Positions 16,403 through 26,217 of a stretch of DNA of 64,000 nucleotides are shown here, piece by piece. Position numbers and translations under genes: made by a program. The DNA lies in contig DOAQ01000036.1 of NCBI GenBank assembly GCA_003506435.1, forward strand, positions 248,001 to 312,000. The letters are read 5' to 3'. The notes beneath the pieces were generated by a model. It was not told the DNA's origin. It searched no databases and saw only the letters and a list, made by a program, of their open reading frames with translations. The stretch comes from Prolixibacteraceae bacterium (lineage in GTDB: Bacteria; Bacteroidota; Bacteroidia; Bacteroidales; Prolixibacteraceae). How positions within the stretch are numbered: the first letter of the stretch is position 1; the number at the start of each line of letters is the position of its first letter.

Positions 16403-19400
16403 ATGAAAAAAAGATTTAAGGACTGTAATCGGCATCGATTACTCAAACTGTTGAGAATTATGAGAATCAGTGTATTTTTTCTCGTGTTAGGTTTGGTGCA
16501 TACCTATGCATCATCCTCTTATGGTCAATCATCTGTTAAGTTGAACCTGAAAATTGAAGGATCTACGATTGAAGCCATCCTTGCAAAAATAGAAAGTGAA
16601 ACTGAATTTCACTTCTTCTATCAAAGCGAGGATTTGAAGAAGGGCGAAACCTTCGATATTGACGTAAAAAATGGAACGGTGTTCGAGATATTAGACCTGA
16701 TATTACCAAAAGCCAATTTATCGTATCAGGTTTTTGATAAATATATAGCGATCAGCTCATCTGAAAATAAAGTGTTTGTGCAAAATAACGCGGCGAAACA
16801 GCAGGTAATAAAAGGCAAAGTTACCGATTCTTCAGGGCAGCCGCTTCCGGGAGTTACAGTGGTGGTAAAAGGAACTACCAATGGAATAATTACGGATGTT
16901 GACGGGCACTACTCTCTTCCCAATGTTTCCTCTGATGCAATACTGATGTTTTCGTTTGTAGGGATGAAAACCCAGGAAATTTCAGTTGACAGGAGAGCAA
17001 CAGTGAACGTGATCATGGAGGAGGAAACGGTGGGAATTGAAGAGGTCGTGGCCATCGGTTATGGTACTGCACGCCGTAAAGATTTGACAGGCTCTGTGTC
17101 TTCAGTTGGTGGTGCTACATTAAAGGATGTACCTGTTACTTCTGCCGCGCAGGCAATTGCCGGACGCATGGCCGGTGTACAGGTTACAAAAACCGAAGGT
17201 TCTCCGGATGCAGAAATTAAAATACGGGTACGCGGTGGTGGTTCTATCACCCAGGACAACTCCCCGTTATATATTGTAGATGGCTTTCCGGTTGACAATA
17301 TTAGCGATGTTGCGCCTACCGACATTGCTTCCATTGATATTTTAAAAGATGCTTCTTCAACAGCTATTTATGGTGCACGGGGAGCCAATGGCGTTATACT
17401 CATAACTACAAAAGGAGGCAACGAAGGAAAAGCTAAGGTTAGTTACAACATGTATTATGGTATAAAAGAAGTTACAAAATCTCTGGATGTGATGTCTCCT
17501 TATGAATATGTGTTATATCAGTATGAGAGGAGGTCGGTAGAGCAAATGAAACCAACAACAGAACTGGAAAGATATTATGGAGATTTTCTGGATTTTGACT
17601 TATATAAACAAATGAAAGGGATTAACTGGCAGGATGAAATGTTTGGACGCACAGGTACAAGTATGTACCACAACTTTGCTTTTTCCGGTGGATCAAAAAG
17701 TTTTAAATATAACGTCAGCCTTACTCGTAATGATGAAAAAGAAATCATGCTTGGTTCGGGTTATTCAAGGACGAACCTAACCGTAAAGACTTTTCATAAA
17801 ATAAACGATTGGTTGACTTTTGATCTGAACACAAGACTTTCAGATACTTATATGAAAGGGGCAGGTACTTCATCTAATAGTAGGTTATACCATGCAATCC
17901 AGTTCCGTCCTGTAGATGGATTAATGGATTTTGTTGACAGTAATGTGACTGATGAAGACTTTGAAGCAACGAACTCAAGTATTGTAAATCCGGTTGATCA
18001 GACAAATGATGATTACCGACGGGAAAAGGATTTGGCATTCTATTTTAATGGCGTTGCGACCATTCGTTTTTCAAAAAGCCTGAACTACCGTTTTGAATAT
18101 GGTACTCAGTATGGAGATGAGACAGATAATCGTTTTTATGGAATCAATACAACAAATGTTAATCTGTATGGTTACCAGCCTATTGTGTCAATAACAAAAA
18201 ATGACATCAAGGGATACCGATTGGCAAATATATTGACCTATACAAAATGTGATTTTCTTCCGGGGAATAACATAACCGTTATGGTCGGGGAAGAATTGAA
18301 TTATTATAAAAGAGAGCGCCTTATAACTTCAGCAAAATATTTTCCAATGTACGTTGATGCAGAAACAGCATTAACGAATATGAGCCTTGGGACAGCCGAT
18401 CCGATTTCAACAACAGATTATCCCGCGAACAAAATATCTTCTTTCTTTGGCCGGTTAAATTATGACTATAAAGGGAAGTATCTGGTCTCAGCTACTTTTC
18501 GTGCTGACGGATCAAGTAAATTTGCGCCGGGTAATCAATGGGGATTTTTTCCTTCTGCTGCTTTGGCGTGGCGTCTTTCTGACGAGAAATTCATGAATGA
18601 AACAAAAAAATGGTTGTCCGATTTGAAATTGAGAGCCAGCTATGGGGAGTCAGGAAACAACCGGATAACGGATGATGCATGGAAAAAAACTTTTTCTATT
18701 ACTTCCGGAGGACTGAATGTTAGTGGAGATGGTGACGGTGCTATTCCTACACCGATTATCCTCCCGGGAAGTATTCTTTCTAATCCTAAACTGAAATGGG
18801 AAACAACAATAACCCGAAATATAGGACTTGATTTTAGTTTGTTTAAGCAGCATCTTAGTGGTTCTGTTGAAGTTTATAAAAATACCACTGAAGATCTGTT
18901 GATTAAAGCCACAATACCTTCAAGTTCCGGATATTCTACGCAATGGCAGAATATCGGACAAACTTCCAACCGGGGAATAGAAATAACATTGAATACGATA
19001 TTTGTTGAAACAAAAGATTTTCTGTTATCAGCATCTTTCAATATCGGGTTTAATCGTAACCGGATTGATAACTTAGGGGAAGTTGAAAGCTGGGAACAAA
19101 CAGCACGATGGATTTCTACCGGAGGACCGTCGGGCGACTATTTGGTTAAGGAAGGAGGCCAGGTAGGACAAATGTATGGACATGTTACAGAGGGAATGTA
19201 TTCATTCGATGACTTTAACTATGCAAATGGTTTGTATACTTTAAAGGAAGGAGTACCCAATAATGGCATGTTGGGCGGAAGTTACAAGTTAATGCCGGGT
19301 GCTCTGAAGCTGAAAGACCAAAATGGCGATTTTATTATTGATGGCAAAGATAAGGTGATTATCGGTAATGCCAATCCAAAGCATTCCGGTGGCGCTACCC

Positions 19401-19930
19401 TTACAGCACAATACAAAGGATTCGATTTTTCTGCATTCTTTAACTGGGTATATGGCAACAATATTTACAATGCCAATAAATTGTTCTGCACATCAACGTA
19501 TGCTAATTATCCGTATAAAAATCTTTTGAATAGTATGAATTCAGAAAATCGTTTTACATACATTGATAAAGCGACCGGAGATATGATTACTGAACCCGGA
19601 CAATTAGCTGAAATGAATAAAAATGTTACTGTATGGACCCCTTTAATGAATAATATACCATTACATTCCTGGGGAGTTGAAGATGGGTCTTTTTTGCGCT
19701 TAAATACTTTAACGATAGGTTATTCGCTGCCGAAAAACATACTAATCAAGATGAGAATTAATCAACTGAGAATATATGCTTCGGCATACAACCTATGGAC
19801 CTGGACTAACTACACAGGCTATGACCCGGAAGTAGATGCCTTGCGTTATACTCCATTGACCCCGGGAATAGACTGGTGTGCCTATCCAAGAAGCCGTTCT
19901 TTTAATGTTGGTTTAAATGTTGAATTTTAA
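16403..19930 (+). CDS. SusC/RagA-family TonB-dependent glycan transporter with STN domain, locus 1
   Basis: The 1175-residue outer-membrane protein has a signal peptide, an STN domain (about 50-115) for signalling to FecR, a carboxypeptidase-like regulatory domain (about 136-212: VTDSSGQPLPGVTVVVKG), a TonB-box-like EEVVAIGYGT, the plug (PLYIVDGFPV, IDILKDASSTAIYGARGANG) and a 22-strand barrel ending in an aromatic residue. It imports oligosaccharides with its SusD partner, powered by TonB. The STN domain ties expression to substrate through the FecI/FecR pair upstream. The ligand cannot be read from sequence. Confidence 0.96.
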   Translation: MKKRFKDCNRHRLLKLLRIMRISVFFLVLGLVHTYASSSYGQSSVKLNLKIEGSTIEAILAKIESETEFHFFYQSEDLKKGETFDIDVKNGTVFEILDLILPKANLSYQVFDKYIAISSSENKVFVQNNAAKQQVIKGKVTDSSGQPLPGVTVVVKGTTNGIITDVDGHYSLPNVSSDAILMFSFVGMKTQEISVDRRATVNVIMEEETVGIEEVVAIGYGTARRKDLTGSVSSVGGATLKDVPVTSAAQAIAGRMAGVQVTKTEGSPDAEIKIRVRGGGSITQDNSPLYIVDGFPVDNISDVAPTDIASIDILKDASSTAIYGARGANGVILITTKGGNEGKAKVSYNMYYGIKEVTKSLDVMSPYEYVLYQYERRSVEQMKPTTELERYYGDFLDFDLYKQMKGINWQDEMFGRTGTSMYHNFAFSGGSKSFKYNVSLTRNDEKEIMLGSGYSRTNLTVKTFHKINDWLTFDLNTRLSDTYMKGAGTSSNSRLYHAIQFRPVDGLMDFVDSNVTDEDFEATNSSIVNPVDQTNDDYRREKDLAFYFNGVATIRFSKSLNYRFEYGTQYGDETDNRFYGINTTNVNLYGYQPIVSITKNDIKGYRLANILTYTKCDFLPGNNITVMVGEELNYYKRERLITSAKYFPMYVDAETALTNMSLGTADPISTTDYPANKISSFFGRLNYDYKGKYLVSATFRADGSSKFAPGNQWGFFPSAALAWRLSDEKFMNETKKWLSDLKLRASYGESGNNRITDDAWKKTFSITSGGLNVSGDGDGAIPTPIILPGSILSNPKLKWETTITRNIGLDFSLFKQHLSGSVEVYKNTTEDLLIKATIPSSSGYSTQWQNIGQTSNRGIEITLNTIFVETKDFLLSASFNIGFNRNRIDNLGEVESWEQTARWISTGGPSGDYLVKEGGQVGQMYGHVTEGMYSFDDFNYANGLYTLKEGVPNNGMLGGSYKLMPGALKLKDQNGDFIIDGKDKVIIGNANPKHSGGATLTAQYKGFDFSAFFNWVYGNNIYNANKLFCTSTYANYPYKNLLNSMNSENRFTYIDKATGDMITEPGQLAEMNKNVTVWTPLMNNIPLHSWGVEDGSFLRLNTLTIGYSLPKNILIKMRINQLRIYASAYNLWTWTNYTGYDPEVDALRYTPLTPGIDWCAYPRSRSFNVGLNVEF

Positions 19931-19940
19931 AAATGGAAAA

Positions 19941-21755
19941 ATGAAAAGATACTTAAAAATTTTGGGTTACATACTGCTCTCGCTTTCAGTCGTTTCGTGC
20001 GAAGACTACCTGACGACTGAGTCAAATTCAACATTAACAGAAGAAACTACATTTGGCAATTTGGATTTTGCTACAAAAGCAGTATATGGTGTCTATGAAC
20101 AGTTGACCTCTAATCCTCTGTATGATTATACTTTTATGTTTTACAAAGCGGATAATGATATTGAAGTAAACTGGTCTCCTAATAATGGCGCTGTTTACAA
20201 TATTTCACATTATTCAGCTACAGAAGGGACAAATTATTTACAACAGGTCTGGAATGATTTTTATTCGGGAATTGAAAAAGCAAATCTCTGTATTGAGAAC
20301 CTGCCCAAGAGTATTATTTGGGACGGAGAATATGCAGAAGAAGCCCATCGTTTGTATGGAGAAGCAGTAACATTGAGAGCCTATTTCTATAGTGAATTGA
20401 TCCATCATTGGGGAGACGTTCCTTTCAAAATTAAATCAACTCAGGCAGGAGATGAATTCAATATTCCAAAAGCAGACCGGGATTCCATCTATGAATATTT
20501 GATCCAGGATTTGAAAGAGGTGGAAGATTATATCCCATGGATGAGTAAGACACAGACGACCGAACGGGTAAACAAAGCTTTTGTAAAAGGCTTACGTGCC
20601 AGGATGGCATTGGCTTATGCTGGTTATTCGCTTCGAAACAAAACCTTTGAAACGCGGCGGGGCAGAGACTGGGAAGAATATTATAAAATTGCGAATCAGG
20701 AGTGTAAAGAGGTTATGGAAAGCGGGGAGCATCAGTTTAACCCGGATTTTGAAAACGTCTTTAAGAACCTTCATACTTACACAATGGATTTGACCTATAA
20801 AGAAATCTTGTTCGAGATTGCTTTTGGCCGTTTACTATCAAGGGGCCGGGTTGCAGAAAGTTGGGGGATCGCTCATAATACGACATACGACAAGAAATAT
20901 GGCAGGGCTCCTTCAAGGCTGAGTATTCCTCTTACCTATTATTATTCTTTCGACCGGAATGATATTCGGAGAGATGTCTCTGTTGAAATGTATAGTTATA
21001 ATGGCTCAGGTGCGAGTGCAGGCATACAGTTGTTAGCGTCCCCAAATGCCCTGGGATGGTGTAAATTCCGCAGGGAATGGATCAATCCTTCATTGGGAGG
21101 GGATATGAGCGCCGCTACTTTTACAGGAGTAAACTGGCCGATGATGCGTTATTCCGATATCGTACTAATGTTTGCTGAAACCGAAAATCAAATTAATGGG
21201 CCGACACAGGCTGCCAAGGATGCTTTGGCATTGGTCAGAAAAAGGGCTTTCCCTGAAGGCATGTGGGCATCGAAAGTAACTCAGTATGTCGATTCTGTTT
21301 CGACAAGCAAGGATGCCTTTTTCAATGCCATTGTCGATGAACGCGGCTGGGAACTTGGCGGGGAGTGTATTCGGAAACAGGATCTCATCAGATGGAATCT
21401 GTTGGGAACTAAAATTAACCAGATGAAAGTAGATATGCAAAAAATCTGCAACGATGATGAATCGTATATTTATCATGACAAGGTGCCGACATATATTTTC
21501 TGGAAGCGGAATGCCGACGGAGAAACAATTGATATTATGAATCCCGATTACCGCTTGCCGGAAACAGCTATTTCCGGCTACACCCGCACAGCCTGGTTGC
21601 CACTTTATTCTGCCAGTAACAAAGACAAACAACTTTCATATGTTACGAATGTTGCAAACGGGTATGATGCAGCCAAAAATAATCATTTACAACCAATATA
21701 TGTCGATCTGATAACGGCGAGCAATGGCATATTAAGCAATGATCAAATACCGTAA
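19941..21755 (+). CDS. SusD/RagB-family surface glycan-binding lipoprotein, locus 1
   Basis: The 604-residue lipoprotein (Cys20 in LSVVSC) lies 10 bp after susC and caps the transporter. N-terminal TPR-like helices (AVYGVYEQL...WNDFYSGIEKANLCIENLP; LYGEAVTLRAYFYSELIHHWGDVPF) and the C-terminal SusD region (MRYSDIVLMFAETENQIN, VDERGWELGGECIRKQDLIRW) are typical. I start at the ATG at 19941, where the signal peptide begins; the frame opens 24 bp earlier inside susC. It binds the polysaccharide at the cell surface. Confidence 0.96.
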   Translation: MKRYLKILGYILLSLSVVSCEDYLTTESNSTLTEETTFGNLDFATKAVYGVYEQLTSNPLYDYTFMFYKADNDIEVNWSPNNGAVYNISHYSATEGTNYLQQVWNDFYSGIEKANLCIENLPKSIIWDGEYAEEAHRLYGEAVTLRAYFYSELIHHWGDVPFKIKSTQAGDEFNIPKADRDSIYEYLIQDLKEVEDYIPWMSKTQTTERVNKAFVKGLRARMALAYAGYSLRNKTFETRRGRDWEEYYKIANQECKEVMESGEHQFNPDFENVFKNLHTYTMDLTYKEILFEIAFGRLLSRGRVAESWGIAHNTTYDKKYGRAPSRLSIPLTYYYSFDRNDIRRDVSVEMYSYNGSGASAGIQLLASPNALGWCKFRREWINPSLGGDMSAATFTGVNWPMMRYSDIVLMFAETENQINGPTQAAKDALALVRKRAFPEGMWASKVTQYVDSVSTSKDAFFNAIVDERGWELGGECIRKQDLIRWNLLGTKINQMKVDMQKICNDDESYIYHDKVPTYIFWKRNADGETIDIMNPDYRLPETAISGYTRTAWLPLYSASNKDKQLSYVTNVANGYDAAKNNHLQPIYVDLITASNGILSNDQIP

Positions 21756-21804
21756 CCGTATGCCAATTACTTTAGATAAGTTTTAACTTTTAACAAAAAA
21801 TGAT

Positions 21805-22449
21805 ATGAAAAGGATTAAAAATAATATAATCAACTTTTTAATACTGATTTTATGCCTTCCCGTGTTTCTGGTTTCGTGTGAGGAAGAAACCACACCAGAT
21901 GACACCCCTGATCGTTTGTTTCGTCCGGCATTACTTACTGCCGGGGTTGATGGAAATAAAGTAACACTTAAATGGGTGCCAATTGCCAATGCATCCTATT
22001 CTCTCGAAATTAGCTTCGATAGTCTTTTGTTCTCAAATAAATTACAGGTTATTCCATTAGATGCTGTAGATGAATATACTGTGGGTGATTTGTGGAGTGA
22101 TACAATATATTCTGCACGAATAAAGGCTTTGAGTAAAATTAGCACAATCAAGGATTCCCAATATGAGCAAGTTACATTTCGAACCGGGATCGAGAATATT
22201 TTTTATGCAGTTGCTGCTAATGATATTAGTTCTAATCATGTTCTGTTGAAATGGGATAAAACCAAAAGTGTTTCGCAGATTGTAGTGTCAACTACAGGGG
22301 CAGCAGATGTGATTATCCCATTATCGGCTTCAGATGGTGTTACCGGACAAAAGATCATTGAAGGGCTTACTGCCAGAACAAAATATACCTTTAAAATCTA
22401 TTTGGGTGAAATGCTTCGGGGTACAATATCCGCATCCACGAAACCATAG
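21805..22449 (+). CDS. Fibronectin type III lipoprotein, locus 1
   Basis: The 214-residue lipoprotein (Cys25 in FLVSC) carries two fibronectin type III-like beta-sandwiches (about 42-125 and 128-212; each with the VTLKWxxxxxASYSLEI or VLLKWDKTKSVSQIVV pattern). Its position directly after susD is where SusE/SusF-type surface glycan-binding proteins normally lie, so a binding role is inferred rather than shown. No catalytic residues are evident. It lies 49 bp after susD. Confidence 0.75.
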   Translation: MKRIKNNIINFLILILCLPVFLVSCEEETTPDDTPDRLFRPALLTAGVDGNKVTLKWVPIANASYSLEISFDSLLFSNKLQVIPLDAVDEYTVGDLWSDTIYSARIKALSKISTIKDSQYEQVTFRTGIENIFYAVAANDISSNHVLLKWDKTKSVSQIVVSTTGAADVIIPLSASDGVTGQKIIEGLTARTKYTFKIYLGEMLRGTISASTKP

Positions 22450-22460
22450 GTATTTTTTTA

Positions 22461-22498
22461 AACGGATGACGCTGGTTTGATTGTCAGCGTTATCTGTT
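22461..22498. promoter_or_regulatory. Long hairpin between lipoprotein and beta-helix genes
   Basis: aacggatgacgctg pairs with cagcgttatctgtt (12 of 14, the others G-U compatible) around a 10-nt loop. A T-run precedes it rather than follows it, so it is not a strong terminator on the plus strand; it could partly uncouple the downstream enzyme genes. The remaining 190 bp before the next start hold no gene that I can support. Confidence 0.45.
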
Positions 22499-22689
22499 TG
22501 CATAATAAACTTCTCCATCAAAAATTTATATCAGGAAATATTGGGTAGAGGAAGGATTGTATAACCTGTTGACTGATATGATTTTTGTATATGCGATAAT
22601 AAAGTGCCAACATTTATGATTATAAATATAATCCATAAAAACTGTCGGCATTGGATATGTCATGTCAACCAGATCATAAAACAGGAAGT

Positions 22690-24135
22690 ATGGAAAGAAT
22701 GTGTTTTATCGTAACAATTTTATTGCTTTTCTCCTGCAATAAAAATGAATTATCAGGAGAAGAAAAAGCCGATCCTGATGGAGAGGTAATTCGCACTCTC
22801 TCTGATGTTAATGTAAAAGCAGATGCTTTAAAAGCAGAAATTTTAAATTCAGATTCAAAAACAGGTGTCGCTGCCGGAACAATTTATTATATCTCCAATG
22901 GAGGGAATGATCTAAATAATGGAAAATCTTCCAAAACAGCATGGGCAACACTTTTAAAAGTCAGTCATGCCGATTTGAAAAGCGGTGATATGGTACTTTT
23001 TGAACGTGGCGGAACCTGGCGTGGAAGTCTGACTACAAAGGAAGGTATTACTTATTCGGCCTATGGAAAAGGAGATAAACCAAAGATAATTGGGTCACCT
23101 CAAAATTATTCAATTCGGAATAAATGGAAGGCAACCGGTACTTCCAATGTTTATGTCTATGATCAGGTGTTCAGTAATGATGCCGGGGTTCTTGTTTTCA
23201 ATCAGGGTGAATCTTATACGTACAAAAAAGTTGTGGGTATTGACGGATTCTCCGGAGACATTGGGCAACTTACAAACGATCTTGAAATGTATCACAGTAT
23301 ATCTGATAAAAAGATATATCTGCATTCCTATAAGGGCAATCCGGCTGATCGCTTCTCTTCCATCGAGTTTTGCCTGAAGGAAAATATTATCAAAATTGGT
23401 GGAGATAATGTCACAATTGACAACATCTGCGTGAAATATGGCGGGGCACATGGCATTGGCTCCAGTTCCCGTAATGGACTTAAAGTAACTAACTGTGAAT
23501 TTGGTTGGATCGGTGGATCAATTCAACGTGAAACAACCCGGTATGGCAATGCAGTTGAGATATATGGTGCATGTAAAGATTACATCGTTGACCATTGTTA
23601 TATCTATCAGATTTACGATGCTGGTATAACACATCAGTACAAAAATTACACATCATCGGAAACTGTAATTATGGAAAATGTTACATACAGTAATAACCTG
23701 ATAGAATATTGTTCCTATTCTATCGAGTATTTCCTCGATCAACCGCTATCAGAGAAAGATGTGATGAAAAATATTTCTTTCAAAAATAATATATGTCGCT
23801 TTGCCGGCTATGGTTTTGGATGGCAAAGGCCCAATAAAGTAGCCAGGCACATACAAGGCGGCTGGCTTGGGGGCAAACGGAAATACCCTGCTGAGAATTT
23901 TAGTATTGAAGGGAATATTTTTGACCGAAGCATCGATATTTTATTGTCAATAAGTGCTCTGAAAGAGGAACATCTGCCCAAAATGAAGAATAACGTGTAT
24001 ATACAGTCTTCCAATAAAAATTTTGGAATGGTGGGAGTGGAATATAAACAATATTACCCTTTTAATCAGGGGATCGGAGAGCTGATAAAGCAAAAAAGAA
24101 TTGACGAGAGCCCAATCATTATTTTTGCCGATTAA
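22690..24135 (+). CDS. Right-handed parallel beta-helix lipoprotein (pectate-lyase-like fold)
   Basis: The 481-residue protein has a short lipoprotein signal (MERMCFIVTILLLFSC) and then a right-handed beta-helix. It begins with YYISNGGNDLNNGKSSKTAW and FERGGTWRGSL, the usual capping region of these enzymes, and continues with helical rungs rich in Asn and His (IGGDNVTIDNICVKYGG, NGLKVTNCEFGW, YIVDHCYIYQIYDAGI). The fold is shared by polysaccharide lyases and GH28-type hydrolases; no family-specific catalytic set could be fixed by eye. It probably cleaves the backbone or side chain of the locus 1 glycan. I choose the ATG at 22690 because it starts the signal peptide and follows aggaag. Confidence 0.8.
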   Translation: MERMCFIVTILLLFSCNKNELSGEEKADPDGEVIRTLSDVNVKADALKAEILNSDSKTGVAAGTIYYISNGGNDLNNGKSSKTAWATLLKVSHADLKSGDMVLFERGGTWRGSLTTKEGITYSAYGKGDKPKIIGSPQNYSIRNKWKATGTSNVYVYDQVFSNDAGVLVFNQGESYTYKKVVGIDGFSGDIGQLTNDLEMYHSISDKKIYLHSYKGNPADRFSSIEFCLKENIIKIGGDNVTIDNICVKYGGAHGIGSSSRNGLKVTNCEFGWIGGSIQRETTRYGNAVEIYGACKDYIVDHCYIYQIYDAGITHQYKNYTSSETVIMENVTYSNNLIEYCSYSIEYFLDQPLSEKDVMKNISFKNNICRFAGYGFGWQRPNKVARHIQGGWLGGKRKYPAENFSIEGNIFDRSIDILLSISALKEEHLPKMKNNVYIQSSNKNFGMVGVEYKQYYPFNQGIGELIKQKRIDESPIIIFAD

Positions 24136-24221
24136 CAAAATTTTGTATGTGATCTGAATCAATTGTTTTCATGCAACTGGCTTCAGAACAACTGTATAGT
24201 AATTTAAAATCTAAATATAGT

Positions 24222-26180
24222 ATGAAGAATTTTCTAATTGTCGCTTGTATTTTATTCTTGTCCTTTGATTGTCATGAAAAAGAGGAAATACAACCAGATG
24301 AAATTAAATCAGAATTAAAACATATCTCCTATATCAAATCAAACAGTGTCCGTTCTGTTGCAGCGAAGGACAAAATCGTTTACATTGTGGGTTCTGGAGA
24401 ACTGGCTTCTGCTGATATATCTGACCCATATAACCCCCAAATTTTATCCAAAGTTCCTCTGGAAGGAGTTGGGTATGATATCGAATTAAAAGGCGATTAT
24501 GCCTTTGTTGCTTCACGCATGGGCGGAATACATGTATTCGATATAAAAAATCCATCGTCTATCCGGTATATAAACACCTATGATTCTCTCGAACAAGCCA
24601 CAGGTATTGCTATCAATGGCAATATTCTGATTTGTTGTAATCGGACAGTTGGCGTTGAAATTGTCGATATTAGCAATCCCGGAAAACCTTTATTTATAGG
24701 TAAAATTAAAGTATCGGAGGCTCAGGGTGCAAAGTGCAGAGGAAACTATGCATACATCGGAGAGCATTATAAAAAAGCGATGACTATTCTCGATATTTCG
24801 AATCCGTCGAATCCCAAAGTAGTTAAATCAGTGAACGTTCCGGGTAATGCGTGGGGAGTTGCCATCAAGGGGGGTTATGCCTACGTTGCTCATGGACACG
24901 GAGGGCACGGAGTATCAGTAATTGATATTAAAAATCCTGAAAATGCAAAAGTGGTCACGTCTTATAATATTCCGGTAGTCAATGAAACAAGATCACCAGA
25001 TTGCTGGGAAGTTCAAATCAGTGGCAACTATTTGTTTTTTGCAAATGGATACGATGGAGTATATGTTTTTGACATCAGTCATCCTGAAAAATTAGAACTC
25101 GTAACATCTTATTTAGATGTTGATTATGCCCACGACCTTGCAATCACTAAGGATATGATCATTCTTGCGGATTACAAAAATGGGTGCCAGCTTATTTCAG
25201 CCCATGGGATAGCAGGAGAACAACATATTGATACAGGTATTCAACCAAAGATTGTTCGATCTGATTATAAACCATACATTCAAGAGGAAAGTATGGTTAA
25301 AATTTTTTCAAGAGGACAAATACATTCCTGTTTTTTAGATGATCAGTATATTTATATGGCATGTGGAACAGAAGGGCTTGAAATAGTTGACATCGTTGAT
25401 CCACGGAACGTAATTGCTAAATTTAAAACAGACGGGACAGCCTATGATGTTGTAGTCTCCGGTACTATTGCATATCTGTCGTGTGGAGGGAAAGGATTAC
25501 ATGCCATTGATTTAAGCGACATCCACAATCCCAGATTAATAAAAACCATTGGTGCCGGACGGTTTCTAAATGACATGTGGATTAATCACGACCGGATTAT
25601 TCTCAGAACAGATACATGGGCGACTACAGGATGTGTAGATATATCTGATAAGTTTAATCCTAAAATATCAGTGAAAGATTTATCGATCGATCACTTTATG
25701 CTCCAGGTAAGCGATGATGTTTTTAGCGAAAATTATTTTGCAGCCGCCAATTCGAAGTCTCTGCTGGTGTTAAAATATGCGAAAAATCCTTTATCGCTTG
25801 AGAAAATTGCGGTCATACAGGAACCTACGAACGGAGTTGCAGTAAAGGATCATTACATCTACCGGACTTCCAGAAGTAAGAGCTTGCACGTGTATAATGC
25901 AGAGAACCCGTCGAATCCGCATGAAGTTTATTCAGAAAAGCTGACAACTTCTTCTTCCCAATCTGAAAAGCTTTCTATAGAAGGCAATCAGCTATATCTT
26001 ACAACCGACCGGTCGGTAATGATTTATGATTTGGCCCAGGCAGACAAGCCAAAATTTATAAAAGAAATTGTAGTACCGGGAATTGAAGGCAATTATATCT
26101 ATGGAAGAATAAAATCCCGGAATAATAAACTATATGTATGTGCCGGCTATTCGGGTCTGTGGATAATTGAGAATAAATAA
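24222..26180 (+). CDS. LVIVD-repeat beta-propeller protein, secreted
   Basis: The 652-residue protein has a signal sequence (MKNFLIVACILFLSFDC; the Cys context is a poor lipobox because of Asp at -1) and then many LVIVD-type repeats: VDISNPGKPLFIGKIKV, LDISNPSNPKVVKSVNV, IDIKNPENAKVVTSYNI, FDISHPEKLELVTSY and so on, about 13 in two arrays (~25-330 and ~365-650). The repeats form beta-propeller blades. The protein is extracytoplasmic and probably binds a partner or carbohydrate; no catalytic site is apparent. I start at 24222 because the signal peptide begins there, 17 codons after the first ATG. Confidence 0.82.
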   Translation: MKNFLIVACILFLSFDCHEKEEIQPDEIKSELKHISYIKSNSVRSVAAKDKIVYIVGSGELASADISDPYNPQILSKVPLEGVGYDIELKGDYAFVASRMGGIHVFDIKNPSSIRYINTYDSLEQATGIAINGNILICCNRTVGVEIVDISNPGKPLFIGKIKVSEAQGAKCRGNYAYIGEHYKKAMTILDISNPSNPKVVKSVNVPGNAWGVAIKGGYAYVAHGHGGHGVSVIDIKNPENAKVVTSYNIPVVNETRSPDCWEVQISGNYLFFANGYDGVYVFDISHPEKLELVTSYLDVDYAHDLAITKDMIILADYKNGCQLISAHGIAGEQHIDTGIQPKIVRSDYKPYIQEESMVKIFSRGQIHSCFLDDQYIYMACGTEGLEIVDIVDPRNVIAKFKTDGTAYDVVVSGTIAYLSCGGKGLHAIDLSDIHNPRLIKTIGAGRFLNDMWINHDRIILRTDTWATTGCVDISDKFNPKISVKDLSIDHFMLQVSDDVFSENYFAAANSKSLLVLKYAKNPLSLEKIAVIQEPTNGVAVKDHYIYRTSRSKSLHVYNAENPSNPHEVYSEKLTTSSSQSEKLSIEGNQLYLTTDRSVMIYDLAQADKPKFIKEIVVPGIEGNYIYGRIKSRNNKLYVCAGYSGLWIIENK

Positions 26181-26217
26181 TAATTTAAGTGCGAGGTAAA
26201 AAATAAAGTGTATAAAC

